Shown here: positions 21,220 through 30,719 of the stretch, one piece after another | Layout of the letters: each line of letters begins with the position of its first letter | Numbering within the stretch: the first letter of the stretch is position 1 | NCBI GenBank assembly: GCA_036768485.1 | Contig: JAVLUZ010000715.1 | Coordinates: 62,001 to 126,000, forward strand | From: Mermis nigrescens | Taxonomy: Eukaryota; Nematoda; Enoplea; Mermithida; Mermithidae | DNA: 64,000 nt | Direction: 5' to 3' | Made by a program: the position numbers and the translations under genes | The notes under the pieces: generated by a model | Database searches by the model: none | Seen by the model: the letters and a program-made list of their open reading frames with translations, nothing else | Told to the model about the DNA's origin: nothing

Positions 21220-21595
21220 GTTTAAAGCATAATAAAATGCGCAACATCTGATTATTTTCTACAAAATATTACATTTATCGTATAATCATTGATACTTCGG
21301 CACGCTCGGCCGCTAAAACGTCATTGCTTGAACCTCGTGGTGCAGACTCTCCAACTTGATATGGTCAATCGTCCTATGCATTCATATTCGTCCAAAATTA
21401 TGCCCAGCCCGACGTTTTGACAGCTGTACTATTGCAGGCACATTGCATTCCTTGATTACATTTATGACTTTCTCAGCAATTAAAACACCCAATTTTCATG
21501 CCAGAATTGAGGTTTTGGCAGGACACACACCAAAGATTTTTTGTCCGTACGAACGCATGTCAATTCGTATAATGAGAAGAGCAGGATTTAAATTC
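21220..21595. other. Unassigned DNA
   Basis: A 98-codon ORF at 21356-21652 runs into the following MITE and has no domain signature. Nothing else is supported. Confidence 0.3.
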
Positions 21596-21767
21596 TATAG
21601 TCTATTTCACATATGTTTGGGTATAAATTTTAAAAATTTTTCTAAAAATTAAGTCTACAGATTAGGATAATTATATATCAAATCAATGCTATAATCGAAA
21701 TCTGTTATCTTATTGCCGGACATAGTTTTTAAAATTTAAGCCCAAAGTTGTGAGAAATAGACTTATA
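21596..21767. mobile_element. TATAGTCTATTTC MITE (short variant)
   Basis: The ends TATAGTCTATTTCACA and TGAGAAATAGACTTATA are inverted over about 15 bases. The length is 172 bp. The interior differs from the 226-bp copies, so only the termini link it to the family. Confidence 0.45.
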
Positions 21768-22108
21768 CCATATATGTACAGCATGGGATTCTGGGGGGGA
21801 GGGGTCAAGCCCAAAAATGATTTATTTAGTGCCTTTTTGAGCTAAAAAAACGATGGGTACACGTCGAAAACATTGTCTTTGACGTTTCAGACGATGCCCG
21901 CTCTTTCTATAACATAAAATCTTAAAAGAAATCTTAAAAAATTTAGTAAATTGAACGAAATATAGTAAAAAAATATGCATATGGTGCGAAGCGGCGAAAA
22001 TTTGAGATTTTTGAACCAAAAATGAGCTAAGAACGCCTAAAAAGGCACACTGTCTTCAACTTTTACCAACTTTTACAAAAAAATCGACAATTCTGAGGGG
22101 GTCGTAGC

Positions 22109-22378
22109 CATAGGCGGGCAGCACCGAAATTCTGGAGGGGGGGGGTGGAAAAATTTTCAAAGGTCAAAAATGGTCTTAAAAGTAGTCGTATGGCGAAAAA
22201 AACACCATTTTTTGACTTTCTCATCGAGCACTATCCAGTGGCATCAAAAAATCGCTACAAAAGCAAAGAAAATTTTCTAAAATTGAATTCTGGGGGGGAG
22301 TATTTTGATTCTGTGGGGGGTATTCCAACTTCTGGGGGGTGCATACCCCCCCCCCGAACCCCTCCACGCCCACGTGTG
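22109..22378. mobile_element. CACACCTGGGCG MITE, inverted copy 3
   Basis: It begins CATAGGCGGGCAGCACC and ends CCACGCCCACGTGTG, so it is in the opposite orientation to copies 1 and 2. The perfect duplication GTCGTAGC flanks it (22101-22108, 22379-22386). The same octamer precedes the copy at 16852, hinting that the target was itself a repeat. Confidence 0.8.
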
Positions 22379-22739
22379 GTCGTAGCCATTTGCGGGTGGT
22401 CAGTTATTATTGGGGGGTATCCCTCACCCAAGGATACGTATGTATGATAGGCAGGGACCTGTTTTAGGGTCCTAAAATGTGTCAAAAACTATACCTATTG
22501 AAATCTGTGTTAGCAAAAACACTATTTTTTAAGGTTCCTCAAAGAGACAAATCCACTGACTTCAAAAAATCGTGAGGAAGGCGAAAAAATTGTGAAACTT
22601 CGATTCTATATCAAGATCTTTTTCTATTCTGGGAGCTATCATATCCATTGGTTGAATCTCATTTTTAGACAAAGCTTGCGAACTTTTTGCGCCAAAAATT
22701 TGAAATTTTAAACTTTTTTGAAATGAAAATGATCCTACT

Positions 22740-23241
22740 CACAGGTGGGCAGCACCATAATTCTGTGGGGAAGGCGCAGGATTTTTCAAAGGTAAAAATA
22801 TTCTTAAAAATAGTAGTATGGCGAAAAAGACCATTTTTCAACGTTTCTCATCAGCACTATCCATCCATTAGCGTCAAAAAATTGAGAGAAAAAAAAGCAA
22901 AAAATTATAAAAAATTGAATTCTGGTGGACTATTTGAATTTCTGGAGTTGAGGGTTATACGGCCTTTTGTGGGGTGCACCACACCTGGGCGTAGGAGGGT
23001 TTGGGGGGTATACACCCCGAGTACCAAAGTACCCTCCAGAATTCAATTTTTAAATTTTTTTGTTTTTTCGCAAGTTTTTGATGCCAATGGATAGTGCTCG
23101 ATGAGAAGCGTTGAAAAATGGTGTTTTTCTACCATACCACAATTTTTAAGGCCATTTCTTGACTTTTGAAAAATCTTGCACCACTCCCCCCCAATTTTGG
23201 TGCTGCACTCCTATGGGGTGTACCCCCCACGCCCACATGTG
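22740..23241. mobile_element. CACACCTGGGCG MITE copy 4, with a nested copy
   Basis: The outer copy starts CACAGGTGGGCAGCACC and ends CCACGCCCACATGTG. The flanks ATCCTACT (22732-22739) and GTTCTACT (23242-23249) agree at 6 of 8. A second copy in the opposite orientation lies within it. Confidence 0.65.
22980..23215. mobile_element. CACACCTGGGCG MITE nested in copy 4
   Basis: The left end is CACACCTGGGCG and the right end GCTGCACTCCTATG. The flanks GGGTGCAC (22972-22979) and GGGTGTAC (23216-23223) agree at 7 of 8. It is a family member inserted into another member. Confidence 0.7.
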
Positions 23242-23249
23242 GTTCTACT

Positions 23250-24073
23250 CATATGTGAACATAGGGGAAAGTTTAAACCCTAGAATTTAAAAAAAAGCCA
23301 AAACTCCTTAGACCCAAATGCATTTTTTTGCGAGTTTTTTTACAATTTTTGCTCCATCAGACCCACAGAATTCGATGCTTCGCATAACGTGCCGATATTT
23401 GGAAATTGGAAGTGACAGTTTTGATAAAAAAATTTAGACATATTGATCCGCTGGAGTATTGTCAGAAACAATGAAAGATTTTTTTCCATGCACAACACAA
23501 TAACTTGCTCAAAAGACATTTTAAATAAATTTTGGAGGTTAGTTGGCCCATAATCTTCTATGCTGCACATGCATGGCTATTTGACAAGACCAGACAAACA
23601 CCTGGGGCGATGGGGTGTCTAGACCCCGAATTAAAAAATGGGAGAATTTCTCGGTAAAATCGGGCTAAATGAAGGCAAAAACGAATAAAAATTGAAAATT
23701 TTCTCCAAGATTGCTCAAAATTGACCAGAAACTGTATAATAACGTAGTTTTAACGCTTTTTTAAGTACTTAAATCAGTTTTGAGGTCAATTTGGCATAAA
23801 AATGCACAATTCTTGACCCCTAGACCGGCTGGGCCCCCAAGCATGCGAGCTCCACAGTTCAGCCAGACCACGGTTGCATGCAAAACTAAGTCAGCCTGGG
23901 TAGAAACAATCAGTTTTAGTGAGCTCAAATAGATTCAAAATTCAGCATATCAATTATGAAAATAGCATGAGATATGTTCTGATATATTTCGACCATTTTC
24001 GCAAGATACTCACCTTTTCGACCGCCTTCCTTGCTCAAAAAATGATCTCCCTGTCTTTCTGGGTTTTCAATGA
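23250..24073. other. Unassigned DNA
   Basis: No coding or structured element could be supported. A G/C-rich patch CACCTGGGGCGATGGGGTGTC at about 23600 resembles a worn MITE end. Confidence 0.3.
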
Positions 24074-24081
24074 TTCTCAAA

Positions 24082-24331
24082 CACACCTGGGCGTGGGGAA
24101 AGGGGGGCGGTTTAGGGGGATGCGCCCCCAGAAACATAAATACCCCCCACAGAATTCAATTTTTGAATTTTTGTTGTTGGTTTTTTCGCAATTTTTTGAT
24201 GCCAAGTCAACGGATAGTGCACGATTAGAACCGTTGAAAAATGACGTTTTTCGCCATACCACCAGTTTTAAGGCCATTTTTTGACATTTGAAAAACCTTG
24301 CACCTTAGAATTTAGGTGACGCCCAGCTATG
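24082..24331. mobile_element. CACACCTGGGCG MITE, copy 5
   Basis: Left end CACACCTGGGCGTGG, right end GACGCCCAGCTATG. The flanks TTCTCAAA and CTCCCAGA agree poorly, so the duplication has decayed or the boundary is off. The interior blocks are family-typical. Confidence 0.6.
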
Positions 24332-24361
24332 CTCCCAGAACCCTACGTCGCGTCTATTGAC

Positions 24362-24831
24362 CATAGGTGGGCGGCACCGAAATCCTGGGGAAGGGAGTTT
24401 AAGATTTTTCAAAGGTCAAAAAATGGCCTCAAAAGTGGTGGTATGGCGAAAAAGCCATATTTCAACGTTTCTCATCGTGCACTATCCATTGGAATCAACA
24501 ACTTGCGAAAAAAACAAAAAAATTGGTTTCTGGGGGGTGCATACCACACCTGGGCGTGGGGTGGGGTATGCCCCCAGAAACCAAAATACCCCCCCAGAAA
24601 TCAAAATACCCCCAGAATTCAATTTTTGAAAATTTTTTTCGTTTTTTCCGCAATTTTTTCGATGCCAATGGATAGTGCTTGATGAGAAACGTCGAAAAAT
24701 GGTGTTTTTATCGCCAGACCACCATTTTTAAGGCCATTTTTCGACCTTCAAAAAAATCTTGCACCCCCCCCCAGAATTTTCATGCTGCCCACGTATGGTG
24801 CATACCCCCAAACCCCCCACGTCCAGGTATG
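24362..24831. mobile_element. CACACCTGGGCG MITE copy 6, with a nested copy
   Basis: The outer copy begins CATAGGTGGGCGGCACC and ends CCCCACGTCCAGGTATG. The perfect duplication CTATTGAC (24354-24361, 24832-24839) flanks it. Confidence 0.8.
24545..24797. mobile_element. CACACCTGGGCG MITE nested in copy 6
   Basis: CACACCTGGGCGTGG to GCTGCCCACGTATG, 253 bp, with the perfect duplication GTGCATAC (24537-24544, 24798-24805). It is opposite in orientation to its host copy, as at 22980. Confidence 0.85.
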
Positions 24832-24839
24832 CTATTGAC

Positions 24840-25444
24840 CCTTGGCAGTAAATGCATGTCATATGAAGTAGTTAGAGTAACATTTCTTCTTAAAACGGTC
24901 AAAAACTGCATATCACAAATCATCTTGATTTTTGACCATTTTTCGCTCAGTTTAATGGCAGTCTATTTTTTATCCCGTCAAACAAAAAAATTTACTTTAT
25001 TAAACGGCGTCCTTCTAAGCTCAATGTCAAATAACACTTAAAAATCGTTCACCATGCGCTTGTTCAAACTTGAGGAAGTGTAGGTAATTTTAACAGTAAT
25101 TCTTAAACAAACTTGTGACTGATGATGAACCTTAGATTTGCGAAGGAGGATAAGCCTCGTTTAGGTTCCGTACATATTTTATGACGCGGTAACTATCAAA
25201 GATGAAGAGCATGACCAGTCTGGGGGTTATGTCAATTTAAAGGAACAGAGCGATATACTTCTAGCTAAAATGGCCTCAGACTGACGTCAATGCTAAAATA
25301 GTGTACACATTAATTGAATCCGTAGTCAATTTCAAGCAATTTAGCAAAACGTTGTCCATCATCTTCCATTTCAGTCTCAAGTTTAAATCCCTGAAAATTA
25401 TTCTTTTTCAAGTACGGGATCTAGAGTCTACCCTAACTGCACGG
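24840..25444. other. Unassigned DNA
   Basis: No repeat or gene is supported. A CRE-type octamer TGACGTCA occurs at about 25282, 640 bp upstream of the large gene, but single octamers are weak evidence. Confidence 0.3.
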
Positions 25445-25452
25445 CTCATCAC

Positions 25453-25598
25453 CACATGGGAGTGGGGGAGGGGGTTACCATACCACCCAGAAGTTGGAAT
25501 ACCCCCGCAGATTATTGTAGACCCCAGAATTATATTTCTAGAATTTCTGGCGATCTACGCCACCCTGACCTAAAGAATTCAGGTGCTGCACAAGTATG
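25453..25598. mobile_element. CACACCTGGGCG-family MITE, short variant
   Basis: The ends CACATGGGAGTGG and GTGCTGCACAAGTATG are flanked by CTCATCAC (25445-25452) and TTCATCAC (25599-25606), 7 of 8. At 146 bp it lacks the central block of the family. It is the element closest to the gene promoter. Confidence 0.6.
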
Positions 25599-25864
25599 TT
25601 CATCACCATGGACGTATATATTATTCATTACGTTCGACACGTACGATGCAGTTTTCATGTCACACGACATGCATGACATGTTATAAAAACGTGACATCAA
25701 ACGCCTAATGCTTAGCATTTATCGATATGCATGCAGTCATATTGCACGCGCTGCGTCATTTGTGATATGCTGACATTTGAACGAATCACAGCAATAAAGA
25801 GCTGGAATACTCTGACATCATCCAGCTAATTTTCCTGTGCATATTAATCACAAAATAATGAAGC

Positions 25865-25872
25865 TATAAAAG
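25865..25872 (+). promoter_or_regulatory. TATA box of the LRR-mucin gene
   Basis: TATAAAAG is a consensus TATA box lying 52 bases upstream of the ATG at 25924. Transcription would be expected to start about 25-30 bases downstream (near 25895), giving a very short 5' leader. A TATA box suits a highly expressed, tissue-specific gene, which is inference. Confidence 0.6.
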
Positions 25873-25923
25873 TAGCTGTAAGTTCCATGCATCGTAAAAT
25901 TCGCAATATGCACTGGCGATAGA

Positions 25924-28900
25924 ATGAAGTTCCTTATTTTTCCATTGTGCTTGTTAATAAAGCGAAGCATTAGTAGTGAACGATCTGCAGTATGCAAAAT
26001 TAGCAACCGAGGACAAGTCCTAGAATGCCATGGCCTGCGAAATTTGAAAGAAGTAAACCGACAATCGGTAAGTAGATTGTTGGATGTACTTACATTCCAA
26101 AAAGTGTTGCTTAATGGCACATATAAACGAATAAGAGCGCACGATCTCGATAGAATACATACAAAATCGTTAAAGCTGCAATCTCAACAACTGAAAAGCA
26201 TAAATCGCAAAGCATTTTTAACGTGTGATATAGACTTGGTGGATTTACACATAGATAAAGCGATACAGCTTACAGTGTCGATTTTATATTCAGCCATTTC
26301 TAGGCTTAAAAACTTAGAAAAACTAACACTTACTAGCATGTATTTGCAAACGCTAGATATCTCACTGTTCAGAAGGCTAAGGTCATTGAAGCACATTCAA
26401 CTTTTCAGTGTAATGACTGATATCATGATGAGTTCACAAACAAAACAAATAGCCTCTGAACATAATTTGCTGCTAAGTTTTCGGAAAGGCATTTTAGTAA
26501 GAATAGATGAAGGAATATTTGAGCTTTTATCGAATAACCCAAATATAAAGTTATTACTGCTTGAAAATAAAGGTTATGATTGTAACGAAACGAGCAACAT
26601 AAAGGTATTAAGTCAGTTATTAAAATGCTTGCCCGCTGGAAACATATTCGTATTCAAATTGGAATGCGCCACACAATGTCGAACATGCTTTTGCTGCCTC
26701 TGCCAAATGCGTTCGGCTGAAGGATACGCCAGATGTCACAAAAACCCATGTGAAACGTTTCCTGTAACACAAATGACAAGCAAACTGATGACAATAAATA
26801 CTAGGGTAGCAAGGTTGAATACAACAACTAAAGTCAGGACAACTCGCAAACTCATGGAAAAAATGAAAAAAGTTTCAAAAACTTTGTTAAAAACAATTAG
26901 CCCAGCAAACAGCACTTCATCACCAGCCACAACTACAATCACCACAATAGGCTCAACTGCATCTCCAGCAACTGCATCATCAGTCAAGGCTGCGAGAACA
27001 ACAAAAGCTATAAAAGCAACAACTGGCGCATCATCTCAAGTAGCGACAGTAAAAAGCACCATAGCCACAATCGGGACACAAACAACAGTAACGTTAGCCA
27101 AGGTTACTGAAGCAGCAAAAGCTAAAATCTTGTCAACAAGCGCTCCATCAAAAGCCGAAACTACAAAGCCAATTACACCCACGGTTACTGCAACAAAAAA
27201 AGCAATAACAGCAACAGCTAGTACCTCATCACAAGCAGTAATGGCAAAAGCCATCATAAACAGAGTGGGATCACAAGCAACAGGAACATCGGCCAAGGTT
27301 ACTGTGACAACAAAGGCAACACCGTTGACAACCAGCAATTCATCACCAGTGGCAACTCCAAAGCCCACCATAGGCACAACTGCATTACCAACAGCTGCAT
27401 CATCAGTCAAGGCCAATGTAAAATTAAAAGCAATAAGAAAAATGACTAGTGCTTTATCTCAAGCTGCAACCAGCAAAACAACCATAGCCTACATGGGTTC
27501 GATAGCAACAGCCAAGGTTTTTGTGACAACAAAAGCAACATATGAGGCAACCAGCACTTCATCACCAGGCACAACTCCAAAGACCATTATAGGCATAACT
27601 GCATCACCAACAACTGCATTAACAGTCAAGACCACAGCAACAATAAGAGCAATAATAGCAATTGGAAGTAATTCATCTCAAGTTGCAACAGCAAGGACTA
27701 CCATAACCACAACAGGGTCAAAAGCCACAGCAACATCAGCCAAGGTCACTGGAACAGCAAAAACAACACCAAAAACAATAATAGCAACAAGCAGTGCACA
27801 AGCCTCTGCTAAATTGAATATAACAACTAAAGTTAGGACACCACGTAGGCTCATGGTAAAAATGACAAAAGCTTTAAAAACAATGAGCCAGACAACCAGT
27901 GCTTCATTGCCAGCAAGAGCTCCAAACACCACTGCAGTTCAAACTCCATCAACAGCAACTGCATTATCAGCCAAGGCTGCTATAACAACCGAAGCAACAG
28001 CACCAACACCTAGCACCTCATCTCAAGCTGTAACAGCAAAAGCCACCACAGCTTCATCACCAGCCATAACTCCAAAGACCACTGTAGGCCCAACTGCATC
28101 AACAGGAACAGAATCAAACATAAAAGCTGCTGCAACAACAGAATCAATCACAGCAACACCTAGTGCTACATCTCAAGCAGAAATAGCCAAAACCACCATA
28201 AATAGAGTAGGATCACAAGCAACAGCAACACCAGCCAAGGTTTCTGTGACAACAAAAGCAACACCATCGACAACCAGTGCTTCATCACCAGCGGCAACTC
28301 CAAAGACCACCATAGGCACAACTGCATTACCAGCAGCTGCACCATCAGTCAAGGCCAATGTAAAATTAAAAGCAATAAGAGAAACAACTAGTGCTTCATC
28401 TCAATCTGCAACAACCAAAACCCCTATAGCCACCATGGGATCAATAGTAACAGCCAACGTTTTTGTGACAACAAAAGCAAAATATGTGACAACTAGCACT
28501 TCATCACCAGCAACATTCCCAAAGACCACTGTAGTCCCAACTCCTTCACCAGTAACTGCAATATCAGCTAAGGCTGCTCCAATAACAAAAGCAACAGCAC
28601 CAACACCCAGCGCTTCATCTCAAGCTGTAACAGCAAATGCCACTATCGCCACAATAGGAATACAATCAACAGAAACGTTGGCCAAGGTCACTGAAACAAT
28701 AAATGCAATGCTTTTGACTACCAGTGCTTCATCACCAGCCACAACCCCAAAGACCACTGTAGGCTCAACTGCATCACCAGGAATAGCATCATTAGTCAAG
28801 GCCAATGCAAAATTAAAAGCAATAAGAGAAATGATTAAAGCTGCAACAACCAAAAGCACACTAGCTACCATGGGATCAATAGCAACAGCCAAGGTTTTTG

Positions 28901-29070
28901 TTACAACAAAAGCAACATATGAGACAACCACTACTTCATCACCAGCAGCAACTCCAAAGTCCACTGTAGTTGCAACTCCAACATCAGCAACAGCATTAAC
29001 AGCCAAGCCAAGGCTGTTGCAACAACAAAAGCAACAGCACAAACACCTAGCACTTCATCTCAAGCTGTAA
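25924..29070 (+). CDS. Secreted LRR-domain mucin-like protein, N-terminal intact segment
   Basis: This is the only clearly gene-like ORF in the window (1048 codons). Residues 1-20 are a short hydrophobic signal peptide candidate. Residues 24-35 hold a Cys pair like an LRR N-cap. Residues about 55-215 are leucine-rich repeats, clearest at 128-161 (LKNLEKLTLTSMYLQTLDIS and on). Residues 220-276 are a Cys-rich cap with ten cysteines, including a CFCCLC cluster. From about 295 the protein is Thr/Ser/Ala-rich with NxT/NxS sites, as in O-glycosylated mucins. A basic motif TTKVRTxRxLMxKM occurs at 299 and again at 632, exactly 333 codons apart. The last ~20 residues are out of frame, because an extra five bases near 29003-29012 shift the array. 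No transmembrane segment is seen. The product is probably an extracellular coat, glue or barrier protein. Confidence 0.7.
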   Translation: MKFLIFPLCLLIKRSISSERSAVCKISNRGQVLECHGLRNLKEVNRQSVSRLLDVLTFQKVLLNGTYKRIRAHDLDRIHTKSLKLQSQQLKSINRKAFLTCDIDLVDLHIDKAIQLTVSILYSAISRLKNLEKLTLTSMYLQTLDISLFRRLRSLKHIQLFSVMTDIMMSSQTKQIASEHNLLLSFRKGILVRIDEGIFELLSNNPNIKLLLLENKGYDCNETSNIKVLSQLLKCLPAGNIFVFKLECATQCRTCFCCLCQMRSAEGYARCHKNPCETFPVTQMTSKLMTINTRVARLNTTTKVRTTRKLMEKMKKVSKTLLKTISPANSTSSPATTTITTIGSTASPATASSVKAARTTKAIKATTGASSQVATVKSTIATIGTQTTVTLAKVTEAAKAKILSTSAPSKAETTKPITPTVTATKKAITATASTSSQAVMAKAIINRVGSQATGTSAKVTVTTKATPLTTSNSSPVATPKPTIGTTALPTAASSVKANVKLKAIRKMTSALSQAATSKTTIAYMGSIATAKVFVTTKATYEATSTSSPGTTPKTIIGITASPTTALTVKTTATIRAIIAIGSNSSQVATARTTITTTGSKATATSAKVTGTAKTTPKTIIATSSAQASAKLNITTKVRTPRRLMVKMTKALKTMSQTTSASLPARAPNTTAVQTPSTATALSAKAAITTEATAPTPSTSSQAVTAKATTASSPAITPKTTVGPTASTGTESNIKAAATTESITATPSATSQAEIAKTTINRVGSQATATPAKVSVTTKATPSTTSASSPAATPKTTIGTTALPAAAPSVKANVKLKAIRETTSASSQSATTKTPIATMGSIVTANVFVTTKAKYVTTSTSSPATFPKTTVVPTPSPVTAISAKAAPITKATAPTPSASSQAVTANATIATIGIQSTETLAKVTETINAMLLTTSASSPATTPKTTVGSTASPGIASLVKANAKLKAIREMIKAATTKSTLATMGSIATAKVFVTTKATYETTTTSSPAATPKSTVVATPTSATALTAKPRLLQQQKQQHKHLALHLKL

Positions 29071-29117
29071 CAGCAAATGCAACCATAGCCACAATAGGAT
29101 CACAAGCAACAGAAACA

Positions 29118-30719
29118 TTGGCCAAGGTCAGTGGAACAACAAAAGCAACACTTTTGACTACCAGTGCTTCATCACCAGTCACAAATCCAAAGACCACCAT
29201 AGGCCAAGCTGCATTCCCAGGAACATCATCATTCATAAAGGCTGCAGCAACAACAGAATCAATCACAGCAACACCTGGTGCTTCATCTCAAGCAGCAATA
29301 ACAAAAACCACTATAAACAGAGTAGGATCACAATTTACAAGAACATCAGCCAAGGTTACGGTGACAACAAAAGCAACACTTCTAACAACCAGCACATCAT
29401 CACCAGTGGAAACTGCAAAGCCATCCATAGGCACAACTGTATTACCAGCAGCTACATCATCAGTCAGGGCCATTGTAAAATTAAAAGCAATCAGAAAAAG
29501 AACTAGTGCTTCATCTCAAGCTGCAACAATCAAAACTACAATAGCCACCATGGGATCAATAGCAACAGCCAAGGTTTTTGTGACAACAAAAGCAACATAT
29601 GTGACAACCAGCACTTCATCACTAGCAACATTTCCAAAGACCACTGTAGTCCCAACTCCATCACCAGCAACTGCATTATCAGCCAAGGCTGCTGCAACAA
29701 CAAAAGCAACAACACCGACATCCAGTGCTTCATCTCAAGCTGTAATAGCAAATGCCACCATAGCCACAATAGGACCACAAGCAACAGAAACATCGGCAAA
29801 GGCCGCTGGAACAATAAAAGCAACACTTGTGACTGCCCACTCTTCATCACCAGCCACAACTCAAAAGATCACTGAAGGCCAAACTGCATCATCCATCAAG
29901 CCTGCTGCAACAGCAGAATCAATTACAACAAAATCTAGTGCTTCATCTCAACCTGCAAAATTTATAGCCAGTATAGCCACGACAGGATCACAAGCACTAA
30001 CAACATCAGCCAATGTTACAGGAACAACAAAGGCAGCAGTTCTGACAGCCATTGCATCATCAGCAGCAGCAACTTTAAACACCACTGTCGTCCCAACTCC
30101 ATCAACAGCAACTGCATTATCAGCCGAGGCTGCTGCAACAACAAAAGCAACAGCACCAACACCTACCGCTTCATCTCAAGCTGTAACAGCAAATGCAACC
30201 ATAGCCACAATAGGACCACAAGCAACGGAAACATTGGCCAAGGTCACTGGAACAACGAAAGTAACACTTTTGACTACCAGTGCTTCATCACCAGCCACAA
30301 CTCCAAAGACCACTGTAGGCCCAACTGCATTACCAGGAACAGCATCATCCATAAAGGCTGCGGCAAAAACAGAATCAATCACAGCAACACCTACTGTTTC
30401 ATCTCAAGCAGCAATAACAAAAACCAATATAAACAGAGTTGGATCACAAGTAACAGGAACATCAGCCAAGGTTACTGTGACAACAAAAGCAACACTTCTA
30501 ACAACCAGCGTGTCATCACCAGTGGCAACTGCAAAGCCCTCCATAGGCACAACTGTATTACCAGCAGCTGCATCATCAGTCAAGGCCATTGTAAAATTAA
30601 AAGCAATCAGAGAAATAACTAGTGCTCCATCTCAAGCTGGAACAACCAAAACCACTAATAGCCACCATGGGATCAATAGCAACAGGCAAGGTTTTTGTGA
30701 CAACAAAAGCAACATATAA
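29118..30719 (+). CDS. Mucin repeat segment 2 (frame-interrupted continuation)
   Basis: The true in-frame stretch begins about 29014, right after the 5-base insertion, and ends at an extra A near 30657 (CCACTAATAGCC against CCACTATAGCC in other copies). It encodes one full abcde set and the next a-b. There is no start signal, so it is part of the same protein and not a separate gene. Confidence 0.5.
   Translation: MAKVSGTTKATLLTTSASSPVTNPKTTIGQAAFPGTSSFIKAAATTESITATPGASSQAAITKTTINRVGSQFTRTSAKVTVTTKATLLTTSTSSPVETAKPSIGTTVLPAATSSVRAIVKLKAIRKRTSASSQAATIKTTIATMGSIATAKVFVTTKATYVTTSTSSLATFPKTTVVPTPSPATALSAKAAATTKATTPTSSASSQAVIANATIATIGPQATETSAKAAGTIKATLVTAHSSSPATTQKITEGQTASSIKPAATAESITTKSSASSQPAKFIASIATTGSQALTTSANVTGTTKAAVLTAIASSAAATLNTTVVPTPSTATALSAEAAATTKATAPTPTASSQAVTANATIATIGPQATETLAKVTGTTKVTLLTTSASSPATTPKTTVGPTALPGTASSIKAAAKTESITATPTVSSQAAITKTNINRVGSQVTGTSAKVTVTTKATLLTTSVSSPVATAKPSIGTTVLPAAASSVKAIVKLKAIREITSAPSQAGTTKTTNSHHGINSNRQGFCDNKSNI

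Noticed and set aside
26056..26070. A strong splice-donor-like CGGTAAGTAG inside the LRR coding region
   Set aside because: The frame continues through it with LRR-type sequence, and no convincing acceptor restores a better protein.
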